DNA of 64,000 bases from Candidatus Rifleibacteriota bacterium. GTDB lineage: Bacteria; Riflebacteria; Ozemobacteria; Ozemobacterales; Ozemobacteraceae. The notes under the pieces are model-generated. The model did no database searches and was not told the DNA's origin. It saw only the letters and a list, made by a program, of their open reading frames with translations. Positions 25,275-34,479 of the stretch are shown here, one piece after another. A program made the translations under genes and the position numbers. Position 1 is the stretch's first letter. Every line of letters starts with the position of its first letter. The stretch is taken from the NCBI GenBank assembly GCA_029564115.1, contig JAKQQP010000208.1:1-64000 (forward strand), written 5' to 3'.

Positions 25275-26270
25275 ATGACGACAGACCACAATCATTATCA
25301 TACCCATGCTCATGATCATGAGCATGAGCAGATTAATAGTCACGATCACGGCCACGTCCATGGCCATGGCCATGGGCACCACCATCATGGCCCTGTTGAT
25401 TACAGTCGTGCTTTTGCCATCGGCGTCACTTTGAATGTCGGTTTCGCTACGGCTGAGGCGGTCTATGGCTATCTCGCCGGCTCACTCGCCCTGGTTGCCG
25501 ACGCTGGTCATAACTTCAGCGATGTTCTCGGCCTTGTTCTCGCGTGGGGGGCTGCCTGGCTTTCCCAGAAACGACCTTCTAAAAGGCGCACTTACGGGTT
25601 GCGCAGTTCTTCTATTCTCGCAGCGATGTTCAACGCCGTATTGCTTCTCGTGGCAATCGGCGCCATCGCCTGGGAAGCCATCAGAAGGTTCAGTGATCCG
25701 GCGCCGGTTGCCGGTACTACGATCATCTGGGTCGCGCTCATCGGTATTGTCATCAACACGGCTACCGCTCTACTGTTCATGTCGGGGCGTAAGGATGATT
25801 TGAACATTCGGGGCGCCTTTCTGCACATGGTTGCTGACGCGGCAGTTTCTGCCGGGGTAGTTGTTGCGGGTATCGTTATCATGCAGACCGGATGGCAATG
25901 GGTCGATCCGGTTGTCAGCCTGATCATCGCCATCGTCATTTTCTTTGGCACCTGGAATCTGTTGCGAGAATCGCTAGACCTGGCTTTACATGCGGTTCCA
26001 TCCGGCATCGATCCTGGTGAGGTCAGTGGTTATCTCGCCGGTCTTCCGGGCGTTGTCGCTGTTCACGATCTGCACATCTGGGGCATGAGCACGACCGAAA
26101 CTGCGTTGACCGCGCACCTGGTAAAACCAGACCACGGCAATGATGACGAGCTTATTACCCAAGCCAGCAAGGAGCTGCATGAGCGCTTCAAGATAGCTCA
26201 CACCACCATCCAGTTGGAAAGAAGTGACAGTTCATGCCCTACCAAAGGCGGTGCCTGCGAAAACTGCTGA
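25275..26270 (+). CDS. CzcD/ZitB-type cation diffusion facilitator
   Basis: A 331-residue metal/proton antiporter. The first 45 residues are almost a histidine tract (DHNHYHTHAHDHEHE, HGHGHGHHHHG), typical of zinc CDF transporters. Six membrane helices follow, with the metal site in LVADAGHNFSDVLG (helix 2) and FLHMVADAAVSAG (helix 5), then a cytosolic domain with HDLHIWGMSTTETALTAHL. The frame is open from 25179, which overlaps the pump gene; ATG at 25275, preceded by AAGGAAA, starts the His tract directly. It ends the metal efflux operon. Confidence 0.92.
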   Translation: MTTDHNHYHTHAHDHEHEQINSHDHGHVHGHGHGHHHHGPVDYSRAFAIGVTLNVGFATAEAVYGYLAGSLALVADAGHNFSDVLGLVLAWGAAWLSQKRPSKRRTYGLRSSSILAAMFNAVLLLVAIGAIAWEAIRRFSDPAPVAGTTIIWVALIGIVINTATALLFMSGRKDDLNIRGAFLHMVADAAVSAGVVVAGIVIMQTGWQWVDPVVSLIIAIVIFFGTWNLLRESLDLALHAVPSGIDPGEVSGYLAGLPGVVAVHDLHIWGMSTTETALTAHLVKPDHGNDDELITQASKELHERFKIAHTTIQLERSDSSCPTKGGACENC

Positions 26271-26303
26271 AAAGAACACGGCGGTGCGGAATTGCTGGTG
26301 AGT

Positions 26304-27554
26304 TCAGACTTTGCCGTGGCGGTTGAGGGCTTCCCAGGCAGCGAAGAGATGACGGTAAATCAGGGCTGAGCAGAGGTAGCAACAGAAGGCTATAACCAGT
26401 GATACGTCATAGCCCCAGTTCTTTATGATGCCGCCCGAGAAAAACATGGCGATGGCCCAGGTCAGATTCCATGACATGCTGTCGATGGCTGAGGCTCTTG
26501 CCCGCAGATGATCCGGGATGATTTCCATCATGGTTTCCTGGCGCATTGGCACACACATGTTCATGAAAGCGCCACGGAAAACAAAGCTCATGGCGCATAC
26601 CCAGAATTCATGCCGCCAGGCCATCAGAGCCATGAATGGTAATGAACAGAGTTGCGAATAGACTACGCCCCTGATCAGGCCAAAACGACCGGCAATGGCC
26701 GGCGAAAGAATCGAGCCGAGAGCGGTGCCGAATTGCCCAAGTGCAAAGACAAAGCCTATCTGAGGAATACTCGAGCCGACCCAGTCGCGAAAATAGAGAT
26801 TGAAGTAAGGCACGATCATGCCGGCGCCAAAGCCTATCAGCGCGTTGCAGAAAGCAAAACGTCCGATCATCAGCCAGGGCTTGTCGATGACGAATTTGGC
26901 AGGTGCCCTTTTGCGTATCTGCCCGGCAGCATCAACGGTGCTGGCTTTACCAGCCAGTTTTCGCGCCGGCAAAAGGGCCAGAAAAATGAAGGCGATTCCG
27001 ACCCAGAGCGAATATTGCAGTCTGTCTGCTTCGATAAAAGTCTGAACCGGGTTCAGCAGTTTGAAGATTCTTGGCAGCCAGCCGGCGATCAGCCCGGCAA
27101 AAATGCTGGTAGTCCACATCAGGGTCACGTTGACGCTGAAGATGTATTTGCGCTGCCTCTGCCTGCCGTTTTCCTGCAGGTATGGCAAAATCGAGACCAT
27201 CATGGCACCGTTGCCAGCTCCGGCAAGAAATACCGCAGCAAAAAGCGGGTATATGCTGCGTGATATGCCTAAAACTGAGAACCCGCAACCCAGCAGTGTA
27301 ACCCCAAGAAGGTAGGTGGTGCGGCGTGAGGCACGGTCTGCCAGCCAGCCCATTGGCACAGATATGACGGCGGCGCAGAGAGATTGAGCTGCGAGCAGCC
27401 GACCGATCGTTTCTTCCGAATAGCCGATTTCGCGCAGATAAAGGTTGAGCAGAACCGAAAATACCCCGGTGCCGATACCAAGAAGCGCCTGTGCCTGAAA
27501 CAGCTTCTTGACCGAAGCCGGAAAAGTTCTGATGATCAGCAGCATCTTATTCAT
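26304..27554 (-). CDS. Major facilitator superfamily transporter
   Basis: A 416-residue, 12-helix membrane protein. MFS signature sequences appear as GWLADRASRRTTYLLG between helices 2 and 3 (motif A), and the two six-helix halves are separated by a basic linker (AGQIRKRAPAKFVIDKP). The substrate is unknown. It converges with the metal efflux operon, 33 bases apart. Drug or metabolite efflux is the usual guess, but nothing in the sequence selects one. Confidence 0.85.
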   Translation of the reverse strand: MNKMLLIIRTFPASVKKLFQAQALLGIGTGVFSVLLNLYLREIGYSEETIGRLLAAQSLCAAVISVPMGWLADRASRRTTYLLGVTLLGCGFSVLGISRSIYPLFAAVFLAGAGNGAMMVSILPYLQENGRQRQRKYIFSVNVTLMWTTSIFAGLIAGWLPRIFKLLNPVQTFIEADRLQYSLWVGIAFIFLALLPARKLAGKASTVDAAGQIRKRAPAKFVIDKPWLMIGRFAFCNALIGFGAGMIVPYFNLYFRDWVGSSIPQIGFVFALGQFGTALGSILSPAIAGRFGLIRGVVYSQLCSLPFMALMAWRHEFWVCAMSFVFRGAFMNMCVPMRQETMMEIIPDHLRARASAIDSMSWNLTWAIAMFFSGGIIKNWGYDVSLVIAFCCYLCSALIYRHLFAAWEALNRHGKV

Positions 27555-27674
27555 GTTTATCAGCCGGAGGAAGAAGTTTCAGACATCCCGATTCTGCGCC
27601 TGTTTATCGGTAAAGTCAATACTGATTGATTTTTTCCGGCTGGCGAATTTTTTTGCGGATTTTCGTAAAAAAAA

Positions 27675-27704
27675 GCGCCCCTCCTCTTACAAAGAGGGGC
27701 GTTT
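27675..27704 (-). terminator. Terminator downstream of the PPDK-like/PGK gene
   Basis: CGCCCCTC (27676-27683) pairs with GAGGGGCG (27694-27701). On the minus strand the hairpin runs into eight consecutive T, ending transcription of the large fusion gene. The gap 27555-27717 holds this hairpin and the upstream region of the MFS gene. Confidence 0.8.
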
Positions 27705-27717
27705 CATACTTGTTTGT

Positions 27718-30700
27718 TTATTCTGAATCGAGCACCAGGATCCCAGGAAGGGTCAGTCTTTCGAGAAATTCGAGGCTGGCACCGCCGCCCGTCGAGACGT
27801 GTGTCATTTTTTCGGCAACGCCGGCGGTTTTTACGGCAGCGGCAGAGTCGCCACCGCCAATGATGACAGTTTTTCCCTGTTCGGCCAGTCTTGCCAGTTC
27901 GTGAGCCAGTCTTACTGTGCCTTCCGAACCTTCTTTTATTTCAAATGCTCCGATTGGCCCGTTCCAGAGGATGGTTTCAGACTTTTCAAGAATCTCTATT
28001 GCGTGTTTTATCGATTCTTCACCGAGATCGAACGATTCCCAGCCTTCTTTGATTGTTTTGACATTGCGCTCCAGTCTGCCGACTTTCTGGTTGGCAAAAT
28101 CAAAATGGTCGGTGGTGACGAAATCCCGTGGCAGAACGATTTTGCTGCCGTATTTGTCCATGAGTTTTTTTGCCGTTTCCAGCATTGATTCTTCGACCAG
28201 CGACTTTTGGACATCGAAACCGGTTGATTTGAGCAGAGTGTAGCCGATGCCGCCGCCAACGATAAGCAGGTCGATTTTCTGCAGCAGCGACTCGATAATA
28301 CCAAGCTTGGTAGAAATTTTAGAGCCGCCGGTGATGCCGACAAATGGCCGTTTCGGGGTGCTTATGGCTCCGCCGAGGTAACGCAGTTCTTTTTCGACGA
28401 GTAGGCCCGCGAGTTTCATGCCAACGTGTTTGGTGACGCCTGTTATGGAAGCATGGCTTCTATGGCTGGTTCCGAAGGCGTCATTTACATAAATGCCGTC
28501 TGAGAGACCGGCCAGGCCGCGAGCGAATACCGCGTCATTTTCTTTTTCGCCGATGGCGAAGCGCAGGTTTTCGATAAGGTTAACCCGCTCTTTAACGATG
28601 TCTTCTTTTTTGATTAGAAGCCCGGAAGAAGCGATGCTTTTTTCGTGGAAAACCAGATTGCTGAAGTGCTCGCGCAGGTATTCGGCAACGGGTTTTAGAC
28701 TGTATTCTGAGTATATTTCTTCTCGTGATTTACCCTTTTTTTCTTGTTTGTCCGGTTCGCCGAGATGCGAACAAAGTATCGGCGTTGCGCCGGCTTCTAT
28801 CAGATGTCGTATCGTCGGCAGAGCCGCGTTGATTCGAGTGGAATCGGTTATTTTTCCTTTCGAGAGGGGTACATTCAGATCGAGGCGAACCAGTACATTG
28901 CGATTGGCAAGCAGTTCTGGCGCAACACTGCTGACAACTTTCTTTTTGAAGCCAGTTTCCTTTTCAAGTGTGGCAATCTTTTCCTGAATGATTGTTTCGA
29001 CTTTTTCAGCTGCTTCAACGGGCGAAGTCAGGCTTTTTATCGCTTCAAGAATGTTGTGAGTTTTAATGAAGCTGTTTGAAAGAGGAACGGTGCCGCGGTA
29101 GAGGTAGCCGCCGTTGGCATCGAGAGTTACCAGTTCGCCTTCTTTGACGACAATATCGGCTTCGCCACCCTTGAAGGTTACGGTGCGCTGTTCGAGGTTT
29201 ATCTGAGCGTTGGCACAGCCAACCATGCAAGGTTTGTTCAGGGTAATTGATGTGATTGCCGCATGTGAAGTGCGACCCGGGAATATGGTCACTATGCCGT
29301 GCGCATTGTTGATTATGTAAAAGTCTGACGGCTTGGTGTTCTGCGCGAAATAAATGATGTTCTCGCGATTGGCTTTGATTTCTTCGAGTTTTTCGAGGGT
29401 GAGAACCAGAGTGCCCCAGGTAATACCGTGATTTATTGGCACGCCTTCGCTGACCGGTGGTTTCCATTCTCGGAAACCTTCTTCAACACGAGGCACCGAA
29501 ATGAAGGCATTGCTGGCACACATCCGCTCGATGCGTTTTCTGAATTCTTCCAGGCTGATTATGCCTTTCTTCATCATGTCTGTATCAACGACCAGTTTGG
29601 CGTAGGTACTGATGCTGGCACGTCTTGTCTGCAAAAGGTAAAGCCGGTCATCTTCGACGGTGAACTCGATGTCTAGATCGTGTTTAAGCTCATTTTCAAG
29701 AATATTTTTGTATTTGACCAGCTCATCTCTGATTTTCTCGGGTATCGCTGTGATCGATCGAGTGATAATATTGCCCATGACCACATCTTCGCCCTGCGTC
29801 ATTTCACGGTATTCGCCAAAAAGCTCATCGTTGCCGTTGATTGGGTTACGGGTGAAAAGAACGCCGCTCATGCAGTTCGGGTTTTTATTGCCAAAGACCA
29901 TCTGTTGAATGGTCACGGCAGTGCCATAAACAACTTCGATCGACAGTTCTTTAAGGTATTCTCTGACACTTTTTGAACGACTCGAAGCGAAAACCAGCTC
30001 GATACATTTGACGAGCTGCTCGAATGGATTGTTGAGAAAGGCGTCGCCAAGTTTTTCGCGCACAAGAGTTTCGGCGTTGCCGATGGCTTCATCGATCGTG
30101 CCGGCTTCGTCTTTTCTGGTGTCTATTTCGAGGGCCATGAGCACATTTTTGAGAAATCTCAGATAAATGCTGTTGGCAAAATTTTCGCCCGAGGTTTCAG
30201 CCAGTTTTCGACGCATTTCGGCGGTAATACCAACGTTGAGAATAGTGCTCATCGAGCCGGGCAGGGAAATGGTGGTGCCGGATCTCACCGAGACGAGCAG
30301 CGGGTTGGCCGGGTTGCCCAGCTTGCGCCCGCTTTTTCCCTCGAGTTGATCGAGATATTTTTTTATGGCTGCTCTGAAGCCTTCTTTGTCGAAATTATCG
30401 TTGAATATTTCGCGGCAGATCGGCAGCCCGAGAATGAACGCCGGTGGGATATTGACACCCAGATTGTTCATGTCGATTATGCCGTTGCCTTTGCCACCGA
30501 GGTAGGGGCGAACCTCGTCTGGCGTTTTCGACCAGGTGGTGGCGATGAAGTTGTCATAATTACCCTGAACGGCGGGCATTTCGGCCAGGCGGTATTTGCC
30601 GTAGAGGCTGCTTTCGGCGTTTTTGCTGGCAAGCTCGCGGTTGAGGAAAGCGATGATTTTTTCGATGAACTCATTGACCGCGTGAAATTCGGTGGTTCTG

Positions 30701-31947
30701 ATGAAATTGTTGAAGAAGCGGTCTTTGATTGGCGAGAGGCTTGAAGTAGGCACTTTGTAAGCTTCGAGCACGTAATTGAGCATCTGGCCGAGGCGGTAGA
30801 AAATGTTCTTCTGCATGAACTGCTGCAGTTCTATGGCGATGTTATGCATGGTCCGCTTCGTTTTGAGGATGTCGATGGTTTCCATGGCATAGATTTCGTT
30901 GAGATCTTTGATAAGCTTGTCGTTCTTCTCGGGTATGATGCCCTTCTGGTTCAGCAGACCCATTAGAACCTTGACCAGCGAGATACAGTCTTTGATGTTG
31001 CTGAAGGTAACCGTTTCGTAATGGTTGTTCGTCAGGTCGTTGGTGAAGATAAAAACCAGCCGGCCAATGTCGAGGTCGAGATTGATAAAGTCGTAAAGCT
31101 CGATGCGCTTCTCGAAATACGATTTTTTGATCAGCATTTTGAAACTTGCCAGGCGCTTGAGGCAGTCGACGAGGTTATCGGTGTCTTTTATGTAATGGGC
31201 AGTGCAGATCTCGAGAAAAGTCTGCATCTCTTTTTTTAGAAAACATTTTTCAAAAAGACTGAGATTTTTTTCGAGATTATTTTTAACAGCGGTAATGTCG
31301 CCTTTTTCGTAATCCCAGAGGTAGGTGAGCTTTTCGTTCATTTCTTCAGCGAGGGCGATGAACTTCGGGTCTTCCTTTTCGGGGTCGACTCTGCCGGCCA
31401 GAGCCATGTAGCCGGCCTGGGCAATCGGATCTGAGTTTTTGTTTCTGATAAATTCGAGGTATGGGGTGAGATATTTGCTGAGAATGCGTGGCGAAAGCTT
31501 GCGATGCACTTCTTTGCGCAGATCGCCTGCGAATGAAAGCAGCGGGTCATTGCCGTTGCGCCCTTCTTCGAAGTATTCGGCAGCACTGCGGATATCGCCG
31601 ATCAGGTCGCCGCCTCCGCTCCGAATGGGCAACTTTTTGAGAACCTCGCGAAAATAGTAGATATATTCGTTCGATGGGTTCTGCATGGTGTTGAGCGTGC
31701 GCAGTGTTTCGGCAAAAACTCTCTGGTAGATCGTCTCGATGTTCTCTTTAAAGTCTCTGTTGTCGTGTATCTTGTCTTCTTTATCCAATAGTCTGATATT
31801 TACTAAAACTGCGATGACTATATCTATTTTTTTTTCGAGGTCTGGTTCTGCACGCGAGGCAATTATCTTGTTTATTATTTTGTCCCAGGTGTTGAGCGGC
31901 ACCATACCATGTTCAGCAGCGGAAATACCGGAGCCATTTTCAATCAT
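27718..31947 (-). CDS. pgk: Fusion of a truncated pyruvate phosphate dikinase-like module with phosphoglycerate kinase
   Basis: A 1409-residue protein in three parts. Residues 1 to about 470: mainly helical, unrecognised. About 475-990: pyruvate-phosphate-dikinase-like ATP-grasp domain (GGKGNGIIDM near 483, VSVRSGTTISLPGSM near 552, GVLFTRNPINGNDELFGEY near 694) and swivelling phosphohistidine domain (GRTSHAAIT, His 895). The PEP/pyruvate TIM barrel that should follow is absent. About 1010-1409: a complete phosphoglycerate kinase (VRLDLNVPLS, NLRFAIGEKENDA, YVNDAFGTSHRSHAS, WNGPIGAFE, TGGGASLEFLE). The HLGRP motif reads HLGEP, Glu 1064 replacing the substrate-binding Arg. GGGAGGG before ATG 31947 is a strong ribosome site. 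The PGK part may serve glycolysis; what the dikinase-like half phosphorylates is unknown. Confidence 0.88.
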   Translation of the reverse strand: MIENGSGISAAEHGMVPLNTWDKIINKIIASRAEPDLEKKIDIVIAVLVNIRLLDKEDKIHDNRDFKENIETIYQRVFAETLRTLNTMQNPSNEYIYYFREVLKKLPIRSGGGDLIGDIRSAAEYFEEGRNGNDPLLSFAGDLRKEVHRKLSPRILSKYLTPYLEFIRNKNSDPIAQAGYMALAGRVDPEKEDPKFIALAEEMNEKLTYLWDYEKGDITAVKNNLEKNLSLFEKCFLKKEMQTFLEICTAHYIKDTDNLVDCLKRLASFKMLIKKSYFEKRIELYDFINLDLDIGRLVFIFTNDLTNNHYETVTFSNIKDCISLVKVLMGLLNQKGIIPEKNDKLIKDLNEIYAMETIDILKTKRTMHNIAIELQQFMQKNIFYRLGQMLNYVLEAYKVPTSSLSPIKDRFFNNFIRTTEFHAVNEFIEKIIAFLNRELASKNAESSLYGKYRLAEMPAVQGNYDNFIATTWSKTPDEVRPYLGGKGNGIIDMNNLGVNIPPAFILGLPICREIFNDNFDKEGFRAAIKKYLDQLEGKSGRKLGNPANPLLVSVRSGTTISLPGSMSTILNVGITAEMRRKLAETSGENFANSIYLRFLKNVLMALEIDTRKDEAGTIDEAIGNAETLVREKLGDAFLNNPFEQLVKCIELVFASSRSKSVREYLKELSIEVVYGTAVTIQQMVFGNKNPNCMSGVLFTRNPINGNDELFGEYREMTQGEDVVMGNIITRSITAIPEKIRDELVKYKNILENELKHDLDIEFTVEDDRLYLLQTRRASISTYAKLVVDTDMMKKGIISLEEFRKRIERMCASNAFISVPRVEEGFREWKPPVSEGVPINHGITWGTLVLTLEKLEEIKANRENIIYFAQNTKPSDFYIINNAHGIVTIFPGRTSHAAITSITLNKPCMVGCANAQINLEQRTVTFKGGEADIVVKEGELVTLDANGGYLYRGTVPLSNSFIKTHNILEAIKSLTSPVEAAEKVETIIQEKIATLEKETGFKKKVVSSVAPELLANRNVLVRLDLNVPLSKGKITDSTRINAALPTIRHLIEAGATPILCSHLGEPDKQEKKGKSREEIYSEYSLKPVAEYLREHFSNLVFHEKSIASSGLLIKKEDIVKERVNLIENLRFAIGEKENDAVFARGLAGLSDGIYVNDAFGTSHRSHASITGVTKHVGMKLAGLLVEKELRYLGGAISTPKRPFVGITGGSKISTKLGIIESLLQKIDLLIVGGGIGYTLLKSTGFDVQKSLVEESMLETAKKLMDKYGSKIVLPRDFVTTDHFDFANQKVGRLERNVKTIKEGWESFDLGEESIKHAIEILEKSETILWNGPIGAFEIKEGSEGTVRLAHELARLAEQGKTVIIGGGDSAAAVKTAGVAEKMTHVSTGGGASLEFLERLTLPGILVLDSE

Positions 31948-32051
31948 TCAATCCCTCCCTCATGTGTCTATACTAAAACCAATAGCATTTTTTTTTATCG
32001 CTGTCTATTATTCAGAATGCTGTTTGCTCCTCATACTGTGCGGTTTTGCTA

Positions 32052-32080
32052 TTGACTGTGCCGGGGCGCTGCAGTATAAT
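32052..32080 (+). promoter_or_regulatory. Sigma-70 promoter of asnS
   Basis: TTGACT (32052-32057), 17-base spacer and a perfect TATAAT (32075-32080), 54 bases upstream of the ATG. Confidence 0.8.
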
Positions 32081-32133
32081 CGGCCCACCTGCTGAGGCGG
32101 GTGCAGTCATCTAACATTATAGTTGAGGTTTTT

Positions 32134-33585
32134 ATGAGCCAGTCAATCAGTAAAATTCTGACAATGTCGCCTTCAGATGCGGTTGTTTCGGTCAACGGGT
32201 GGGTAAGAACGAGAAGATCGAGCAAAAACGTCTCTTTTGTGGCACTGAATGACGGTTCAACCATCAAGAATCTGCAACTGGTCATAGACACCGATAAAGG
32301 TTTTGAGGGCATCGATGAAGAGCTGGTTGCCAAAATCACTACCGGTGCGTCTCTTTGCGCTGCCGGCAAACTGGTTGCTTCGCAGGGCAGTGGCCAGGCA
32401 GTCGAACTTCTCTGCGAAAAAATTACCGTTCAGGGGCTGGCTGATCCTGATGAATACCCGTTACAGCCCAAAAAACACTCTCTTGAATTTTTGCGGGAAA
32501 TCGGCCATCTGAGATTCAGAACCAACGTATTCGGGGCAATTTTGCGTGTAAGACACGCCATGACTTTTGCCATTCATAATTTTTTCAACGAGCGCGGCTT
32601 TTTTAACGTTCATTCGCCTATTATTACCGGTTCTGACTGCGAAGGCGCCGGCGAAATGTTTCGGGTTACCACTCTGCCCGAAAAAGACCCGCCTCTCACC
32701 GAAGACGGTAAAGTCGATTTTTCTAAAGACTTTTTTGGCAAATCAACCAATCTGACCGTTTCTGGCCAGCTGGAAGCCGAACTCGCCGCCATGGCGCTCG
32801 GCAAGGTTTATACCTTCGGGCCGACTTTCAGAGCCGAAAACTCGAACACTACCCGCCATCTCGCCGAATTCTGGATGATCGAGCCCGAAGTTGCCTTCGC
32901 CGATCTCAACGACAACATGACTCTGGCAGAAGAATTTTTGCAGTATCTGATCAACTACGCTCTCGAAAACTGTGTTGATGACCTGGATTTTTTGAACAAG
33001 CGCCATATTGAAGAAAGCAAACTCAAACCCCAGGCCGAACGCGACGAAATGACTCTGCTCGAGAAACTTCAGTTCGTTCGTGACAACGGCTTCGAGAGAA
33101 TTACCTATACCCAGGCCATCGAAATTCTGCAAAACAGCACTCCGAACAAGAAGAACAAATTCCAATACCCGGTTGATCGCTGGGGTATCGATCTGCAATC
33201 AGAACATGAACGCTATCTGGTCGAAAAGCATTTTAAAAAGCCGGTTATCGTCACCGATTACCCGCGCGAAAGCAAAGCTTTCTATATGCGCGTCAACCCC
33301 GATGGCAAGACCGTCGCGGCCATGGATATTCTGGTGCCTGGCGTCGGCGAAATTATCGGCGGTTCTCAGCGTGAAGAACGTTACGAAATTCTCCAGCAGC
33401 GTGCTGCCGAATTCAATATCCCCCTCGAAAGCATCTGGTGGTATCTCGATACCCGTAAATTCGGCTCTGTCGTTCATAGTGGCTTTGGCTTGGGTTTTGA
33501 ACGTCTGTTGATGTTCATTACCGGTATGGGCAACGTAAGAGATGTTTCGCCGTTCCCCAGAACCCCAAAATCTGCCGAATTCTAA
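32134..33585 (+). CDS. asnS: Asparaginyl-tRNA synthetase
   Basis: A 483-residue class II aminoacyl-tRNA synthetase charging tRNA-Asn. An N-terminal OB-fold anticodon domain ([19 protein letters not shown]) is followed by the catalytic core with motif 2 around [25 protein letters not shown] and motif 3 in [15 protein letters not shown]. The [13 protein letters not shown] variant and PRTPKSAEF ending are AsnRS rather than AspRS features. An in-frame GTG at 32101 exists, but ATG at 32134 after TTGAGG fits the protein family start. Confidence 0.95.
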   Translation: MSQSISKILTMSPSDAVVSVNGWVRTRRSSKNVSFVALNDGSTIKNLQLVIDTDKGFEGIDEELVAKITTGASLCAAGKLVASQGSGQAVELLCEKITVQGLADPDEYPLQPKKHSLEFLREIGHLRFRTNVFGAILRVRHAMTFAIHNFFNERGFFNVHSPIITGSDCEGAGEMFRVTTLPEKDPPLTEDGKVDFSKDFFGKSTNLTVSGQLEAELAAMALGKVYTFGPTFRAENSNTTRHLAEFWMIEPEVAFADLNDNMTLAEEFLQYLINYALENCVDDLDFLNKRHIEESKLKPQAERDEMTLLEKLQFVRDNGFERITYTQAIEILQNSTPNKKNKFQYPVDRWGIDLQSEHERYLVEKHFKKPVIVTDYPRESKAFYMRVNPDGKTVAAMDILVPGVGEIIGGSQREERYEILQQRAAEFNIPLESIWWYLDTRKFGSVVHSGFGLGFERLLMFITGMGNVRDVSPFPRTPKSAEF

Positions 33586-33597
33586 GCGCACAAAAAC

Positions 33598-33646
33598 GCA
33601 ACCGCCCTGGCACCGAAGTGTTGACGCCGGGGCGGTTGCTTTTTTA
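33598..33646. terminator. Bidirectional terminator between asnS and the Crp/Fnr regulator
   Basis: A 14-base stem GCAACCGCCCTGGC (33598-33611) pairs with 33626-33639 with one mismatch. T6 follows on the plus strand and T6 follows in the minus direction, so it can end both converging transcripts. Confidence 0.88.
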
Positions 33647-33668
33647 TCTGTGAATTTGCCGGTTAAAG

Positions 33669-34364
33669 TTATTGTTCGTCGAGTTTTTCGCCGTTGACGA
33701 TGCTTTCGAGAACATCGCAGTCAAGAATCTCAATTTTACTGTTGTTAACTTTGATTGCTCCGAGATCCTGCAGCTTCTTGAAGGTGCGGCTGAGAGTCGC
33801 AGGTATGGTGCCGAGCCGCGAAGCAAGCACGCCCTTTGTCTCCTCCAGCTCAACGATGCGGCTGCTGCCGCTTTCGCAGTTACGCATCAGGTATTTTGCC
33901 AGGCGGGCCGAAACATCTTTCAGCGACAGGTCATCGATTAGCTCAACGAACTGCCGTAGCCGCCGCGATAAAATGCCGAGCATATTCAAAAAGATCTCAG
34001 GCTGTTGCCTGCCGAGAGCAATAAAGCGGTCGCGGCCAAAATAAATGATCTCACATTCTGTTATTGCCGTTGCACAGGCTGGGTAAGCGGTTCCCTGAAA
34101 AACAGGGACCTCGCCGACAATCTCACCTTCGCCAAACTGGTGAATGACCTGTTCTCGGCCATCGCCACCGATTCGATAAATTTTTACAGTGCCGGAATTG
34201 ATCAGATAGAAGCCGGTTGCTTCCTGATGCTGCATGAAAAGGGTCTGACCGGCCGGCAGTCGGCGCTCGACGGTAATCGAGGCCAGAGCTTCGAGAAATT
34301 CGGGCTGCATTTCCCGCAGCAGGTCACATTTGTTAAAACTGTCTGCCAGAGCTTGTTGCATCAT
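33669..34364 (-). CDS. Crp/Fnr family regulator, HcpR-like
   Basis: A 231-residue regulator with an N-terminal cyclic-nucleotide-type beta roll (about 20-125; LPAGQTLFMQHQEATGFYLINSG, GEIVGEVPVF), a long dimer helix, and a C-terminal winged helix whose recognition helix is in RLGTIPATLSRTFKKLQDLG. It lacks the N-terminal cysteine cluster of Fnr. It diverges from a ferredoxin-cupin-hcp gene set across a perfect palindrome TTTGACTTAAGTCAAA; this layout and the TTGAC...GTCAA motif match HcpR regulators that respond to NO or nitrosative stress. Regulator family is certain; HcpR assignment rests on context and operator. The palindrome is also close to its own start, so autoregulation is likely. 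Confidence 0.85.
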   Translation of the reverse strand: MMQQALADSFNKCDLLREMQPEFLEALASITVERRLPAGQTLFMQHQEATGFYLINSGTVKIYRIGGDGREQVIHQFGEGEIVGEVPVFQGTAYPACATAITECEIIYFGRDRFIALGRQQPEIFLNMLGILSRRLRQFVELIDDLSLKDVSARLAKYLMRNCESGSSRIVELEETKGVLASRLGTIPATLSRTFKKLQDLGAIKVNNSKIEILDCDVLESIVNGEKLDEQ

Positions 34365-34397
34365 GCCTCACAAAAAAAATAAAAAATATTTTTCGCT

Positions 34398-34413
34398 TTT
34401 GACTTAAGTCAAA
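34398..34413. promoter_or_regulatory. Palindromic Crp/Fnr-type (HcpR) operator
   Basis: TTTGACTTAAGTCAAA is a perfect 16-base palindrome in the divergent intergenic region. Its centre (34405.5) is 41.5 bases upstream of the transcription start predicted from the -10 box at 34435-34440, the class II activator position for Crp/Fnr proteins. Confidence 0.8.
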
Positions 34414-34434
34414 GATAAAATGGGTCATTTCGTC

Positions 34435-34440
34435 CATAAT
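34435..34440 (+). promoter_or_regulatory. -10 box of the ferredoxin-cupin-hcp genes
   Basis: CATAAT, with no -35 box at the normal spacing, consistent with activator dependence on the upstream palindrome. Predicted start near 34447. Confidence 0.5.
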
Positions 34441-34479
34441 AATAATGTAAGAAATCAAGAAAACCAAGGAGCAAAAAAC

